Assembly (NCBI GenBank): GCA_023228925.1 | Contig: JALOAF010000015.1 | Coordinates: forward strand, 1 to 27,401 | From: Candidatus Absconditabacterales bacterium | GTDB lineage: Bacteria > Patescibacteriota > Gracilibacteria > Absconditabacterales > Absconditicoccaceae | Length of the DNA stretch: 27,401 nt | Reading direction: 5' to 3' | Shown here: positions 9,777 to 19,810 of the stretch, piece after piece | Layout of the letters: each line of letters opens with the position of its first letter | How positions within the stretch are numbered: position 1 is the first letter of the stretch | The notes under the pieces: generated by a model | Told to the model about the DNA's origin: nothing | The model's database searches: none | Seen by the model: only the letters and a program-made list of their open reading frames with translations | Program-made: the position numbers and the translations under genes

Positions 9777-12737
9777 TTATTTTTCAACTACCCTTCCATC
9801 ATCTAACTCAATAACATCATCTGCAAATTGGACAATATTTTTGTCGTGTTCTATCATGAGAATGGTATCGCCAGATTCCAAAAATTTTTCTAAAACCTTT
9901 AATAATTTTTCTATATCTTGTGGATGCAAACCTACAGTAGGTTCATCTAAGAAATATACAGTATGACCAGTATAACTTTTTAACAAATGCTTTACTAGTT
10001 TTAATCTTTGACTTTCTCATCCTGATAAAGTGTGAGCAGCTTGTCACATTTTTAGATATCATAATCAAATATCACACATAAGTTGTAATTCTTCACGAAT
10101 ATTGTCTATTTCTGAAAACAATTCTAAAGCATCAGAAACATACATATTTAAAATTTCAGCAATACTTTTTCAATTCCACTTAATTTCCAAAATTTCTGAT
10201 TTGTATCTGTTTCATCTACACAAATCACAAGGGACATAAGTGTCTGGTAGAAATTGTAGTTCTACTTTTTTGTAGCCATATCCATTACAGGCTGGACAAG
10301 CTCATTTATCAGAGTTAAAACTAAAATATGATGGAGAAAAACCAAGATATTTTGCTTGAGTAGTTCAAGCAAAAATAGTTCTAATTTTATCAAAAGTACC
10401 AATAAAAGTAGCTGGACAAGAACGAGGAGTTTTTCATATATTAGTTTGATCTACATATATCGTGTTTTTTATCTCTTGATAGCCAATAATAGTATCTACA
10501 GCTAAATCTTGATAAAATTCTTGTAAAGCTAAATTTTCGTAGTGATCGTAAAGTTCTTTTTGAATAACTGGAGCTGAAATTATTTCTTCCCAACTCATTC
10601 ATTTTTTTAGAAGCTGTAATCTAATAAAACTTTGAATAAATTTTTGTTTCTCATTTAAAAATCTATATAAAGTAGAATACATCAATGTAGTCTTTCCAGC
10701 ACCACTAGCTCCTGTAATAACAGTAAATCCTCCAAGTCTAATTTTTACGTCTATATTTTTTAGATTATGCTTGCTAGCCTTTTTGATAGAAACAAACTTA
10801 TTTCACTTACTATGATTAAAATTGGCATTTACTTTTAATTTACCAGTAATATATTTTGAAGTTAGAGTATTTGATTTCAAAAAATCGCTATAAGTTCAAT
10901 TAAATACAAGCTCTCATCAAAAATCTCAAGCTCATGGTCATATTTCCACTACCTGATCAGCTGATTTTATAAAACTTTCGTTGTGTTCTACTACAATTAC
11001 TGTGTTTCCCATAAGCTGTAAATTTCTAATAGCTTTGATTGTTTTATCAATTTCTCTCTGACTTAATCAAATTGTTGGTTCGTCCAATACATAGGTAATT
11101 CAAGTAAGCTTATTTCCAAGCTGTTTGGCTAATCTAAGTCTTTGAATTTCTCATCCAGATAAAGTATCTATTGTTCTACTTAAATCAATATATCACAATC
11201 ACAAATCTTGAATTGTTTGTAATCTATCTACCAACGGTTTTGTAATTCTATCTACCAATAACTTGGGTTTTTTGTTTTTAGAAACATATTCTTGAAAAAA
11301 TTTCAACAATTTATCTAAATTAAATTTTTGTAAATCTGCTATATTATGTCTATTTTTTCATAAATCTACAAAAACATTCAAACTTTCTATTCTAAGTCTT
11401 TTTCATTTACAACTAGGACAAGAACGCATATTTAGCATCGCCTGAAAGTCAACTGTAAGCAGTCCTTTGACATATTGATCCTTTAAAATACTTTCAATTC
11501 ATTGATATTTGACGCTAGTGTATTTTCATCAAGTTTGAACTCTAATCACTTCTTCATCTCCATATATTACTACATGTTGGAATCGTTCTGGCAAATCTTT
11601 CCGCAATTTATCTGTATCTATAGAATATTTTTCAGCTAGTTTTCCCAAAACCACCTGTCAAAAAGTACTATCTCTCCAAGGCAAAATAGCGTTGGAATAT
11701 GGACTATATTGATCTATTACCTTATCTAAATCAACTTGTAAAACTTCTCCTATCCCATGACATTCTGGACAAGCTCATTCTTGTCTATTTGGCGAAAAAT
11801 GCTGAGGCGTAAACTCTGGATAGCTAATATTACAATCTGGACAATACATTTTGTCAGTAAATCGTTTTATAGAGAATAACTTTTCATTTATTTTTTCATC
11901 CTGTTTTTTGTTGGATAATACTTCACCTATTGCTTCTCATTTTTCAGCTCACATTTCATCTACATATATACCAAATTTTTCAGTTTCTCATAAAATTTTA
12001 ATTACATCTTCTTTTAACCTATCAATTTTGGATGGTTCTACTGTGATACGATCATATATTCAATAAAGTTTTAGTGGAAAATAATCTTTGGGTACATTTG
12101 GATCTTCCAAATAAAAATATTCTACCGGATCTTTATTTTCTCAGATTAGTAAATACCTGGTAAATCAAACTCATTTTTCTACTTTATTTCTATTTTTTTT
12201 GACAAATTTAAGCAAAAGGTCCAAAGATTTAATTTCTCAAGCCTCTTTGAGTAAAAAAATTCTTTTATCTATATATTCTTCTTTTATCTCATTCATAATT
12301 ACTTCCACTGAGCTTGCTTTAATTTCTTTGGCACAGGAATAACAGTAGGGATCACCTAATTTAGCAAAAAGCAATCTCAGATAATCATCAATTTCTGTCA
12401 AAGTTCCAACAGTACTTCTACTATTTCAAGCTTTTTTATTTTGTTCAATAGCTATGGCAGGAGAAAGTCCGCTACAATGTTCTATTTCTGGTCTTGTTCA
12501 TAAATTAAAAAATTGTCTTAAATAACTAGACAAAGATTCTATATAACGAAACTGTCATTCTTTGTAGACTGTATCAAAAGCAAAAGATGATTTTCCACTT
12601 CCAGAAACTCAAGTGACCACGATTACCTTGTTTTTTGGTAAAACAATGTCAATTTTTTTTAGATTGTGGGTACTTACTCACTGAAAAACAATTTCATTGG
12701 AGTATTGGCTCATATCTATTTCTTTTTGTTTTGACAT
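9777..12737 (-). CDS. uvrA: excinuclease ABC subunit UvrA
   Basis: 986 residues, close to the usual length of about 940. It is the DNA damage recognition ATPase of nucleotide excision repair. First ABC half: Walker A TGVSGSGKSS (about 42-51), ESLSSYLRQFF, GLSPAIAIEQ and STVGTLTEIDDYLRLL, then a CYSC zinc knuckle, the UvrB-binding insert, a CPDC/CPEC pair, signature LSGGEIQRLRLAKQLG and Walker B YVLDEPTIGL. Second half: Walker A TGASGAGKTT (altered from the usual VSGSGKST), GKTPRSCPATFIGTFDKIR, zinc module CPAC/CDLC, signature LSGGESQRLKL and Walker B YFLDEPTVGL with an IEHD switch. Several of these Gly residues are TGA codons. The start at 12737 adds eight residues over a second Met; either is possible. 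No uvrB or uvrC is in the window. Confidence 0.97.
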
Positions 12738-13130
12738 ATTGTTTTAGTTTTAAGTAAAAAAAACTTTTTGATTGATAAGTTTATTGATATAAAATTTATT
12801 TACAATCGAAAAAAGATAAAACTTAATTTTTAAGCAAAAAACACCAGTAAAATATTTTTTAAAAATCTACAAAATTAAAAAACAATTAGATATTATTTTG
12901 AAGTAAATTTGATGTTTTTTTTGAGTTATTTGTCCTTTTTTACATTTTTGTGTTTGTACTATTTTTTAATTTAGTTAGGAAATGAAACAATCTAACTATA
13001 TTTGTTTGGTGCTACTTTTTAAATGATAATTAACCAAAAATAATTTTTAATTATAATTGTTACAAAAAAATCTCATGGCGATGAATTATTGTGTTTTTAC
13101 CAACCAGTAACATAGTGGAACATATATATA
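12738..13130. other. 393-base intergenic region between uvrA and the HNH gene
   Basis: No credible ORF is found on either strand. The region must contain the uvrA promoter and any terminator of the HNH gene, but no clear -35/-10 pair or GC-containing terminator is visible. It holds a 7-base inverted repeat, TAGTTAG at 12972-12978 and CTAACTA at 12992-12998, with a 13-base loop, and one copy of a short dispersed repeat at 12837-12865 (see that entry). Base composition is extremely AT-rich with long T and A runs. Confidence 0.4.
12837..12865. repeat. short dispersed repeat, copy 1
   Basis: This stretch has a near-copy at 26312-26340. The shared core CACCAGTAAAAT is exact (12842-12853 and 26318-26329) and is flanked in both by A5 on the left and a T-run then an A-run on the right, with one indel and one substitution over about 29 bases. 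Both copies lie in intergenic DNA. Too short to assign to an element; low sequence complexity outside the core weakens it. Confidence 0.35.
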
Positions 13131-13823
13131 TTATTCAATTTTATCAGATTTTTTAAAATTACATTTCATACAAAGTAGCCTTATGTTTTTGGAAGTTAAG
13201 CTGGTTCATCATTTTGAAAATGGAAGATCGTGATCAAAATGTAAATTATTACTTGATTGACATAAAACGCATTTTCATCAATCTCTTCTCCAAACCTCTC
13301 TTTTAACTTCTGATGGTATAAGTCTAGTGTGTTCTAAATTTATATGAGTATTTTTATTTTGTGTATCTTGTGCTTCAGATAATTGCAATACAAAAACAAA
13401 CGAATTTCTTTTTCAATCATTATGAAGCCTATAATCTATAAGATTAAAAAATCATTTGAAAGACCATACTCAAGATAATATTTTTTCATATACTTTCACT
13501 TTTTCAGGACTCCTATTTCATCTTTTATATTGTTCTACAGCTTGTATAAAAAGTCAATTCTGTGTTAATGCTCATGTTTTTGTGTATTGTGGTTTATCAA
13601 TAATTTTAGGGTCATCAATATCTTTTGACCTAGGCTCATCATGTCATTCGTATTCAATAGTAATTCAATCATTAAGAACTCTATCACTATATGGAGCATT
13701 ATTTCTTTGTGACATCAATATTACGGAATAATATGGATTAAGTCTATAGTTCATCCCTCTTTGCAGAGTTTGTACACCCTCATGTTTGCATAAGGTTCTA
13801 TATCATATAATATCATTAATCAT
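13131..13823 (-). CDS. HNH endonuclease with SRA/YDG-like N-terminal domain
   Basis: 230 residues, ATG at 13823; TAA occurs in frame shortly upstream. The C-terminal third is a classic HNH nuclease: VWRRDGGKCVLC (about 177-188), HFDHDLPFSKGG (about 195-206) with the catalytic DHD, N213, and LLCMKCN (about 217-222) completing the CxxC/CxxC zinc site. Both Gly pairs are TGA TGA. The N-terminal part has VILMSQRNNAPYSDR, IEYEGHDEPRSK, GALTQNGLFIQAV and VYEKILSGVWSFKGFFNLID, a pattern I associate with SRA/YDG-like modules that recognise modified bases, as in McrA-type enzymes. The likely role is restriction of modified foreign DNA, or a stand-alone defence nuclease. No methyltransferase adjoins it, which fits a modification-dependent (type IV) enzyme. 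Nuclease call firm; SRA assignment moderate. Confidence 0.85.
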
Positions 13824-14025
13824 GTTAACAACAAAAAATATAAATTAAAAACTCTATTTCAGTTATTACATTCACATTTCTTTTACTTTATTAAAAATAA
13901 TTATTCTTGGATATATTTCCATACAATTTCTATCAAATTAAAATTTAACTAAAGCAAAAGTACCACTTTAGAGATTTGATTAAATTTTATTTTTGTCCAT
14001 TATATTAAAATCTTCACAGAAATTT

Positions 14026-14991
14026 TTATGCAAATTCAGCAAATAATTGATACATTATCAACAATAACATAAATATCACCAAAGCTCCTAAAACCACTCA
14101 AACAATAATATTTTTTGCTTTTTTCATATTGTCAGATTTTCATTGATCTGTAAGAAACAAAAATCCTGAGTAAAATATTAAAATTACTAAAGCTGCTCAT
14201 ATTACAAATCAAAGTATTTTAGCTACTTCTATAATAAAATCGCCTGCTTGTGTTGTAAAATTTGGTAATTGTGCAATATAATAAACATAATCTATTATTT
14301 TTATCATCACCAATGCCACAACAACATTTACTATTCATTTGATAGCTGTTTTTGTTTTGTCTGCTTGATCAGAAACAGACATCATTTTAAATCCATAAAC
14401 AATCACCATCACAATAGCAACAAAAAATGCTAAAGCCTTGAGAGCTGATATGATTTTGAAAAACAAAGAGTCTGGTCATCATTGTATGGCTTCCACCATA
14501 CCTTCTGTTCATTGTACTGTTTCAATTCAAAGAGAGCTTCACAATATCCATGTCGCTCAAAAAAATAGTACCGATCCATATAAAATGTAAATCAAAGATT
14601 TCATAGATGTTTTTACTTTTTCAGGATCTCATCAATTTAGGAGTAAATTTACTCCAACCATAACTAAAAATATCACCAATATAGCAAATCAAATATACCT
14701 AGCTACATCCCATATTTTTCAACCAGCAACAGCTGTGTCACATCATATTACAGGACCAGCATTAGGATAAAACAAACATTTAATATTTTGTTTTAAGGAC
14801 TTGTTGCTATCTACTCACAAGTCATAAACACTTTCTACCCTTCATTCTTTGTCAGGTTCTCAGCTAGTAAGATATTGAGTAAAATTTTTTTCAAAAGATG
14901 GTGGTACTCATACAGCGGCATCTACATTATTTTGAATTGAAAAAAATCCAAGCACTAATATAACAAATAAAAAGTATTTCAATAATTTCAT
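14026..14991 (-). CDS. exported membrane protein with three VirB2/TrbC-like two-helix units
   Basis: About 320 residues. A cleavable signal peptide (MKLLKYFLFVILVLGFFSIQ, cleavage probably after VDA) is followed by a soluble segment of about 70 residues with a Cys pair (near 72 and 84). Then come three consecutive units, each a hydrophobic helix, a short polar loop rich in Gly, Asp and Lys (NGGDPEKVKTSMK, about 119-131; SVSDQADKTKTAIK, about 205-218; TDQGKSDNMKKAK, about 280-292) and a second hydrophobic helix. This helix-loop-helix plan with a basic cytoplasmic loop is that of VirB2/TrbC pilins, which normally have one unit. The neighbour at 15028 has a single such unit. A multi-unit protein more likely forms a membrane channel or scaffold than a polymerising pilin. 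Last gene of the minus-strand block 14026-18182. Confidence 0.65.
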
Positions 14992-15027
14992 TACAAATAT
15001 TTTATTATATAAAAAAAATCATATTTT

Positions 15028-15531
15028 TTAATATCCAGAGCTTCATGTTGCTCATCAAAATAATGAAGTAATAAGAGCGACCATCAATTTAATAATAAAA
15101 TAAAATCCACTAAGTAAAAATACTCCAATCACAATGTACATTACTTTTGATTTTATTTTTGACCAATCTCATTCTTTGTGTATTCATCCCGTTACTAGTA
15201 AAAATCAAAGATATATTAGAGCAATAACGGCTAAAGCAAGACCAACATATATTGCTCGTTGAATATAAGGATCTAGATTGTTTCTGATATAATCTAATGT
15301 GTTTGCGACTTTAAATGATCTTGCATATCCTCATGGCTGATCTGTAACTCAATCTAATGCAGTTTCTTGTATATTGTAATTTCATTCATTGTTAGCATCG
15401 TCAACAAATGTGTTAAAAATTTGCATAGGATCCGATCAATAGTTTCATCGTTTTCCATGTTGTGCAAAAGATATTCAAAAAATTGCTAGTGAAAACACAA
15501 ATAGGCTTAAAAATTTCATTAATATTTTCAT
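15028..15531 (-). CDS. VirB2/TrbC-like pilin or small exported membrane protein
   Basis: 167 residues. A signal peptide (MKILMKFLSLFVFSLAIFG, cleavage probably after SFA) leads to an exported segment of about 65 residues, then one helix-loop-helix unit: YVGLALAVIALIYLGFLLV, the basic loop TGGIHKEGDWSKIKSK and a second long helix, ending in a Gly/Ser-rich tail (GGATGSSGY). This is the general form of type IV secretion pilins (VirB2/TrbC) in Patescibacteria, though the exported N-terminal segment is longer than in typical pilins. It lies 36 bases before the three-unit protein at 14026 and 62 bases after the polytopic protein at 15594, all on the minus strand, so they are probably co-transcribed. 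Confidence 0.6.
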
Positions 15532-15593
15532 TATTTGGCTTTTAAAAATTAAATTCTTAAAAATTATATTCATAAAAATATTTTTTGCAAATT

Positions 15594-16955
15594 TTAAGAT
15601 ACTTTTTTGTGTTCTTGATTTCCAAAAACATCATTTTTATCTTCTTCTACAAGTTCTTTAATTTTATTTATATACTTTACCGAATAATATAAAGATATTC
15701 ATTGTATTCAAACATACAAAAGTATAATCGGGAAAAGTAATCATCAAGCCAAATTAGAATGGAATAACAAAACTATATTTACCACTAAGGCCAACATAGT
15801 AGTAAATATCCAAAACAAATAATCTATTTTTTTAAGATATCTGCCAATTTTTGTTTTATGTATATGAAATACCATCATGGTGGACAATATATTCCATATT
15901 ATTCATAAAAATACCACAGAACCAATATCTCATCCAAAAGCAGAAAATAAACTGATATATATGGCAAAATTGATTACCAAAAATGTCAGCAATCTTTGTA
16001 TTGTAGAAGTGTAGTTTAATCTTTTTAATAAATATACATTTATTATAAATCAAATTGTTACTAGTCGATAAAATACTTGCTCTATACTTCATGTTAGATT
16101 TAAAGCATTTTGAAAATATAAGTATATTAAGACCAAAATTATTAAAGTATTTGCAAACTCTAATCCATATTTTACAAATTGTGGAAACTCAAAAACAAAA
16201 GAGTATGTTTTTTTAGAAAGCTCTCTATTTTTATTTGCTTCTTTTAAAACTCTTTCTCATGCCAATATGCGTCTGACTGAAATCTCTTTTATTTGATTTT
16301 CTGTAGCTGGCTTATTGGACAATATGCGAAAAATATAAATATAAAGAAGACTTAATGCAAAGACAGAAACTATTAAAAAAGTATAGATATTTCATACTTG
16401 ATTAAACAATAATATTCAAAAACTTCATAAGGCTAAAATTAGAAACTGATAATATATTTTTTTTTCTATTTGATAAAATATTGGTAAAACAAATGCTATA
16501 AATCCCATTATAGCAAAGGTTAGTATTCGCATATAAAACAATAAATTTAAGCTTGCTTCTATCCCATAATTTCACAAACTATAAAATAAGGATAATATAA
16601 TAAAAAAGTAATAAGCAAATTGAGCTATTTTTTTTCAATCTTCATATTTAAAAATATAAGAAGCAAACCAAAATAATACATTGATAGATATTATAGCAAA
16701 AATTGATCATACAACACTTATATCAAAAAATTTAAACAACAAAAACAAACCGAATTGTATTATAATTCGTACAAAAAATAGTGCATAATTTTGCAATAGA
16801 CTATTGGTTTTATGTTTGAATGAAATTCAATTAATATTGTATATGAAAAAAACTAAAAAAACTAAAATAGGTAGAAGTCACAAATACCAAAATCAAATTA
16901 TATAAAAGTATAGTGAGAATGATGCTATTGATAATATGAGGAGTATTGTTGTCAC
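15594..16955 (-). CDS. polytopic membrane protein (possibly the 3' part of a split gene)
   Basis: 453 residues if started at GTG 16955; TAA lies at 16965-16967 in the same frame. I read the whole frame and found no other stop. It has about ten hydrophobic helices rich in Phe, Ile, Leu and Tyr, a central cytoplasmic loop of about 55 residues (ENQIKEISVRRILAGERVLK and following, basic and helical), further helices, and a charged C-terminal tail (KIKELVEEDKNDVFGNQEHK). No transporter motif is recognised. The upstream ORF 16965-18182 is in the same frame and ends in membrane helices directly before this one begins, so the two may be one protein of about 860 residues interrupted by a nonsense codon, or two coupled subunits. 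The start codon is uncertain; no Shine-Dalgarno is seen. Confidence 0.6.
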
Positions 16956-16964
16956 TTTTGTTAA

Positions 16965-18182
16965 TTAAAATGATAAATTATTTTTCATTAATAAAAATAT
17001 AAGGTAAGATGACATTAACGCCAAAATAAGTAAAAAAACATTTGTTTTTATTGTTTTTTTTCTAAATATTTTAAAAATATTTATTACAAATCAATATACA
17101 GAACTTTGTATTAAAAAATAGTATAAAAATAAATTTTGCGATAATGAATAAGATACTTTAGAAAATCGAAAAAAAATAGATAAACTAAGTATAATAAAAA
17201 TAAAAAATATTTCTAAATAATCAAAAAGTTTATAAAAAAACAATGAAATATTTTTAAAGAAAAGCTTCATATCTTTGAGTAAAAAATTCATATATATAGC
17301 TACTGTTTCAAAGGACAAATAATAACTGTCGGTTTTGCTCCTTTTTGTTCAAATTTTTTTAATATTTTGAGCTTTTTGGTATTTAAAAGCTTCTTGCTCC
17401 ATTTCTAAATCACTAATAGATGATCAAGGAATTAGTAATTTAGGAGTTTTGTGAGATATGGATTCTTGTTGAATTTCATAGATTTTGTGATAAGTTTTTT
17501 CCAAAACCTCTACCATTTTGTCTACATTTCTTCCCATTCTTAGCTTTATAAGTTCTTGTGACAAAAGCTTGATATCTCTGATTTTATCGTGAGAAATTTT
17601 ACTTATATCTATTTTGTTTAATAACAAATCAATTTGTTTGGTCGCTGATAAAGAGATATCTAATATTTTATTTAGTTTTTGATCTTTATAAATTTTTTTT
17701 TCTTTTTCTTTTTGCTCTTGTATTTCTTGTTTTGCTATTTCTTGTAATTCAGCAACTTCTTTTTTTACCTTGTGTATTATTTCTGATACTTCATTGTCCA
17801 ACAATTTGTTCTCATTTGTAAAATTGGCATAAGTAATATCAAATCCTATCATTGTAAAACATTTCAGTGCTGTATAGATATCTTCAAAAGATGAAAACAT
17901 TTTTATATTTTTTTGCTTGTGATTTATTGAGATTTCTAATTCTCAAAAAGAACTTATAGGTTTTTTATATTCAGAAATACTCAATACAACAATATTGTAA
18001 AAATACAAAAAATCTTTTGCAATAGAAATTGAATTAGTTTCTAAAACAATATTTATATTAAATTTATCATTTTTGTCTTCTTTTATACCAATTATATGAA
18101 AATACATATCAATCTTTGTAGGTAAAAACTGCACTTTTATTTCTCAATAAGCATTATTTATTGAAAAATGAAGAAAAATCAA
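16965..18182 (-). CDS. coiled-coil and membrane protein, unknown function
   Basis: Up to 405 residues. TAA at 18192-18194 bounds the frame upstream; TTG at 18182 gives the longest reading, GTG at 18134 and ATG at 18107 are alternatives. Order of parts: an N-terminal beta-rich segment of about 95 residues, a short helix-strand region (FSSFEDIYTALKCFTMIGFD), a long charged coiled coil (about residues 115-250, Lys/Glu-rich with heptad-like Leu/Ile), a polar linker with many Lys and Ser, and three to four hydrophobic helices at the C-terminus. No family is recognised. The soluble N-terminal half would face the cytoplasm. It heads the minus-strand block that includes the VirB2-like proteins, so a platform or scaffold role in that apparatus is a guess from context only. 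Confidence 0.6.
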
Positions 18183-18270
18183 TATATAGGGTTATCTAAA
18201 CTTAAAAAATAGAAAAATAAAATCAAGAATAAATAAATTTATTACAACTTATATTCATCATCATAAACAT

Positions 18271-18299
18271 TTATCAATCTATTTATTGATGCTTATAAT
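18271..18299 (+). promoter_or_regulatory. candidate promoter for the PINA-like ATPase gene
   Basis: TTATCA at 18271-18276 (four of six matches to the -35 consensus) and a perfect TATAAT at 18294-18299, spaced by 17 bases. A transcript starting near 18306 would have a leader of about 40 bases before the ATG at 18346. It lies in the 163-base divergent gap between the minus-strand block and the plus-strand ATPase gene. Confidence 0.45.
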
Positions 18300-18345
18300 A
18301 TAAAATATCCATTTTCTATCTTCTTTATATGTTTTCAAAAAAAAT

Positions 18346-19761
18346 ATGCAAATAGTAAAAGGCTGTGGGAGCATCTTAGATCAGTATTTTGCTGAAAACA
18401 CAATGTCTATCCATATCAAAGAAAATAATCCTCTTTTGAAAAAAAATGGTGGTCCTGGTGGGCGAGAACCAGAAATTTGAAGCAAAGTTTTGGACAAAAA
18501 ATTTGTAAAAAAACTAATTGATGATATTTTTAAGGAAGTAGAAACTAGAAATGATGCAATTTTGGAAATAGATAGGACCCTTTCAAAAGTAATACAACTT
18601 GGTCCATATAGGATTGTTGTAGTTTATCCACCACTTTCTGACTGATTGGAAATTACAGTTGTTAAACCTATTAAAAAACTATCTTTGGACGATTACAAAA
18701 TAGAACAAGAAGTACTAGATTGGTTCAAAAAATCTGCAAAATGAATTCTTGTTTCCGGTGCTCCTGGAAGTGGAAAAACAACATTTGCTCAGGCTTTAGT
18801 AGAATTTTATGAAAAAGATAAAAAAATAATTAAAACTATAGAATCCCCTCGTGATTTGATGGTCCCAGAAAGTGTGGTTCAATATAGTTTTACTCATGGT
18901 TCACATGACGAAGTTAGAGATGTTTTGCTTCTTTCTAGACCAGACTATACTGTATATGATGAGGTAAGAAACAAACCAGATTTTGAGCTATACAAAGATC
19001 TTAGACTTACTGGTATTGGTTTGATTGGTGTAATACACGCTACTAGACCTATTGATAGTATACAAAGATTTTTAGGAACAATAGAAATGTGAATTATTCC
19101 ACAAGTTTTGGATACAGTAATATTTATAGACAAAGGAGAAATAAAAGAAATTTTACAATTACATCTTACCGTAAAAGTTCCAGCTGGTATGCAATCCGAA
19201 GATTTAGCAAGACCAGTGATAGAAGTTACAAGCTTTTTTGACAAACAAGTTGTATTTGAAATTTATACTTTTGGAGAACAAATAGTAGTAATTCCACTTT
19301 GAGAAGACATTTTTGCTCAAGAAAAGCCCTCAAAAATGAATGAATATGCAAAAATAGCTATAGACAAACAATTACAAGAATTGATGCCTTGTAGTTTTAT
19401 CTCCAAGGTGAAATGAGATACCGTGTATTTATTTGTACCAAAATCAGAAAAATGAGCAATTATATGAAGAGCGGGAAAAAATATTCAAGCATTGGAACAA
19501 GAGATTTGATTGAAAATAGAGTTGGAAACTTTTGATGACTTGCCATTGTTGGACATAGATGTCAAAGTAGAAAAGCATGGTAATACTGTGGTAATCTACT
19601 TCCCAAGGCATTATGTAGAAAGAAATGTTTACATAATGGTATGAAAAGATTTATTACATACCCAAACAAATGATCATGCACAATTGATAATAAAAAATAA
19701 AAATTATGTAAAAATGATTTGATCAAAATGATTCGTTTTAGTAGATTATGAAAGCATATAA
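18346..19761 (+). CDS. PINA-like ATPase with KH domain, lacking the PIN domain
   Basis: 471 residues. Order of parts: an N-terminal region with GSILDQYFAENTMSIHIKEN and a GGPGGREP turn (about 8-42), a PilT/VirB11-type ATPase with Walker A SGAPGSGKTT (about 137-146), IESPRDL, an acidic YDEVRNKPDFELYKDLRLTG segment (about 204-223), IGVIHATRPIDSIQRFLGTI (about 227-246) and MGIIPQVLDTVIFI, then a beta segment and a C-terminal KH domain with the loop GRAGKNIQALEQEIGLKIE (about 374-392). This is the pattern of archaeal PIN-ATPase-KH proteins (PINA), hexameric ATPases that promote Holliday-junction branch migration, but here the N-terminal PIN nuclease domain is absent and the protein starts where the linker would. 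The alternative, a pilus retraction ATPase, fits less well because of the KH domain. Pyruvate kinase follows after 49 bases. Confidence 0.75.
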
Positions 19762-19810
19762 ATAATGAGTTTATAAACTTTAAGAACCTTTAACTTTTAA
19801 CTAACTTAGT

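Noticed and set aside
13949..13971. Small inverted repeat CTAAAG / CTTTAG upstream of the HNH gene
   Set aside because: A six-base AT-rich stem with an 11-base loop is expected by chance in DNA of this composition.
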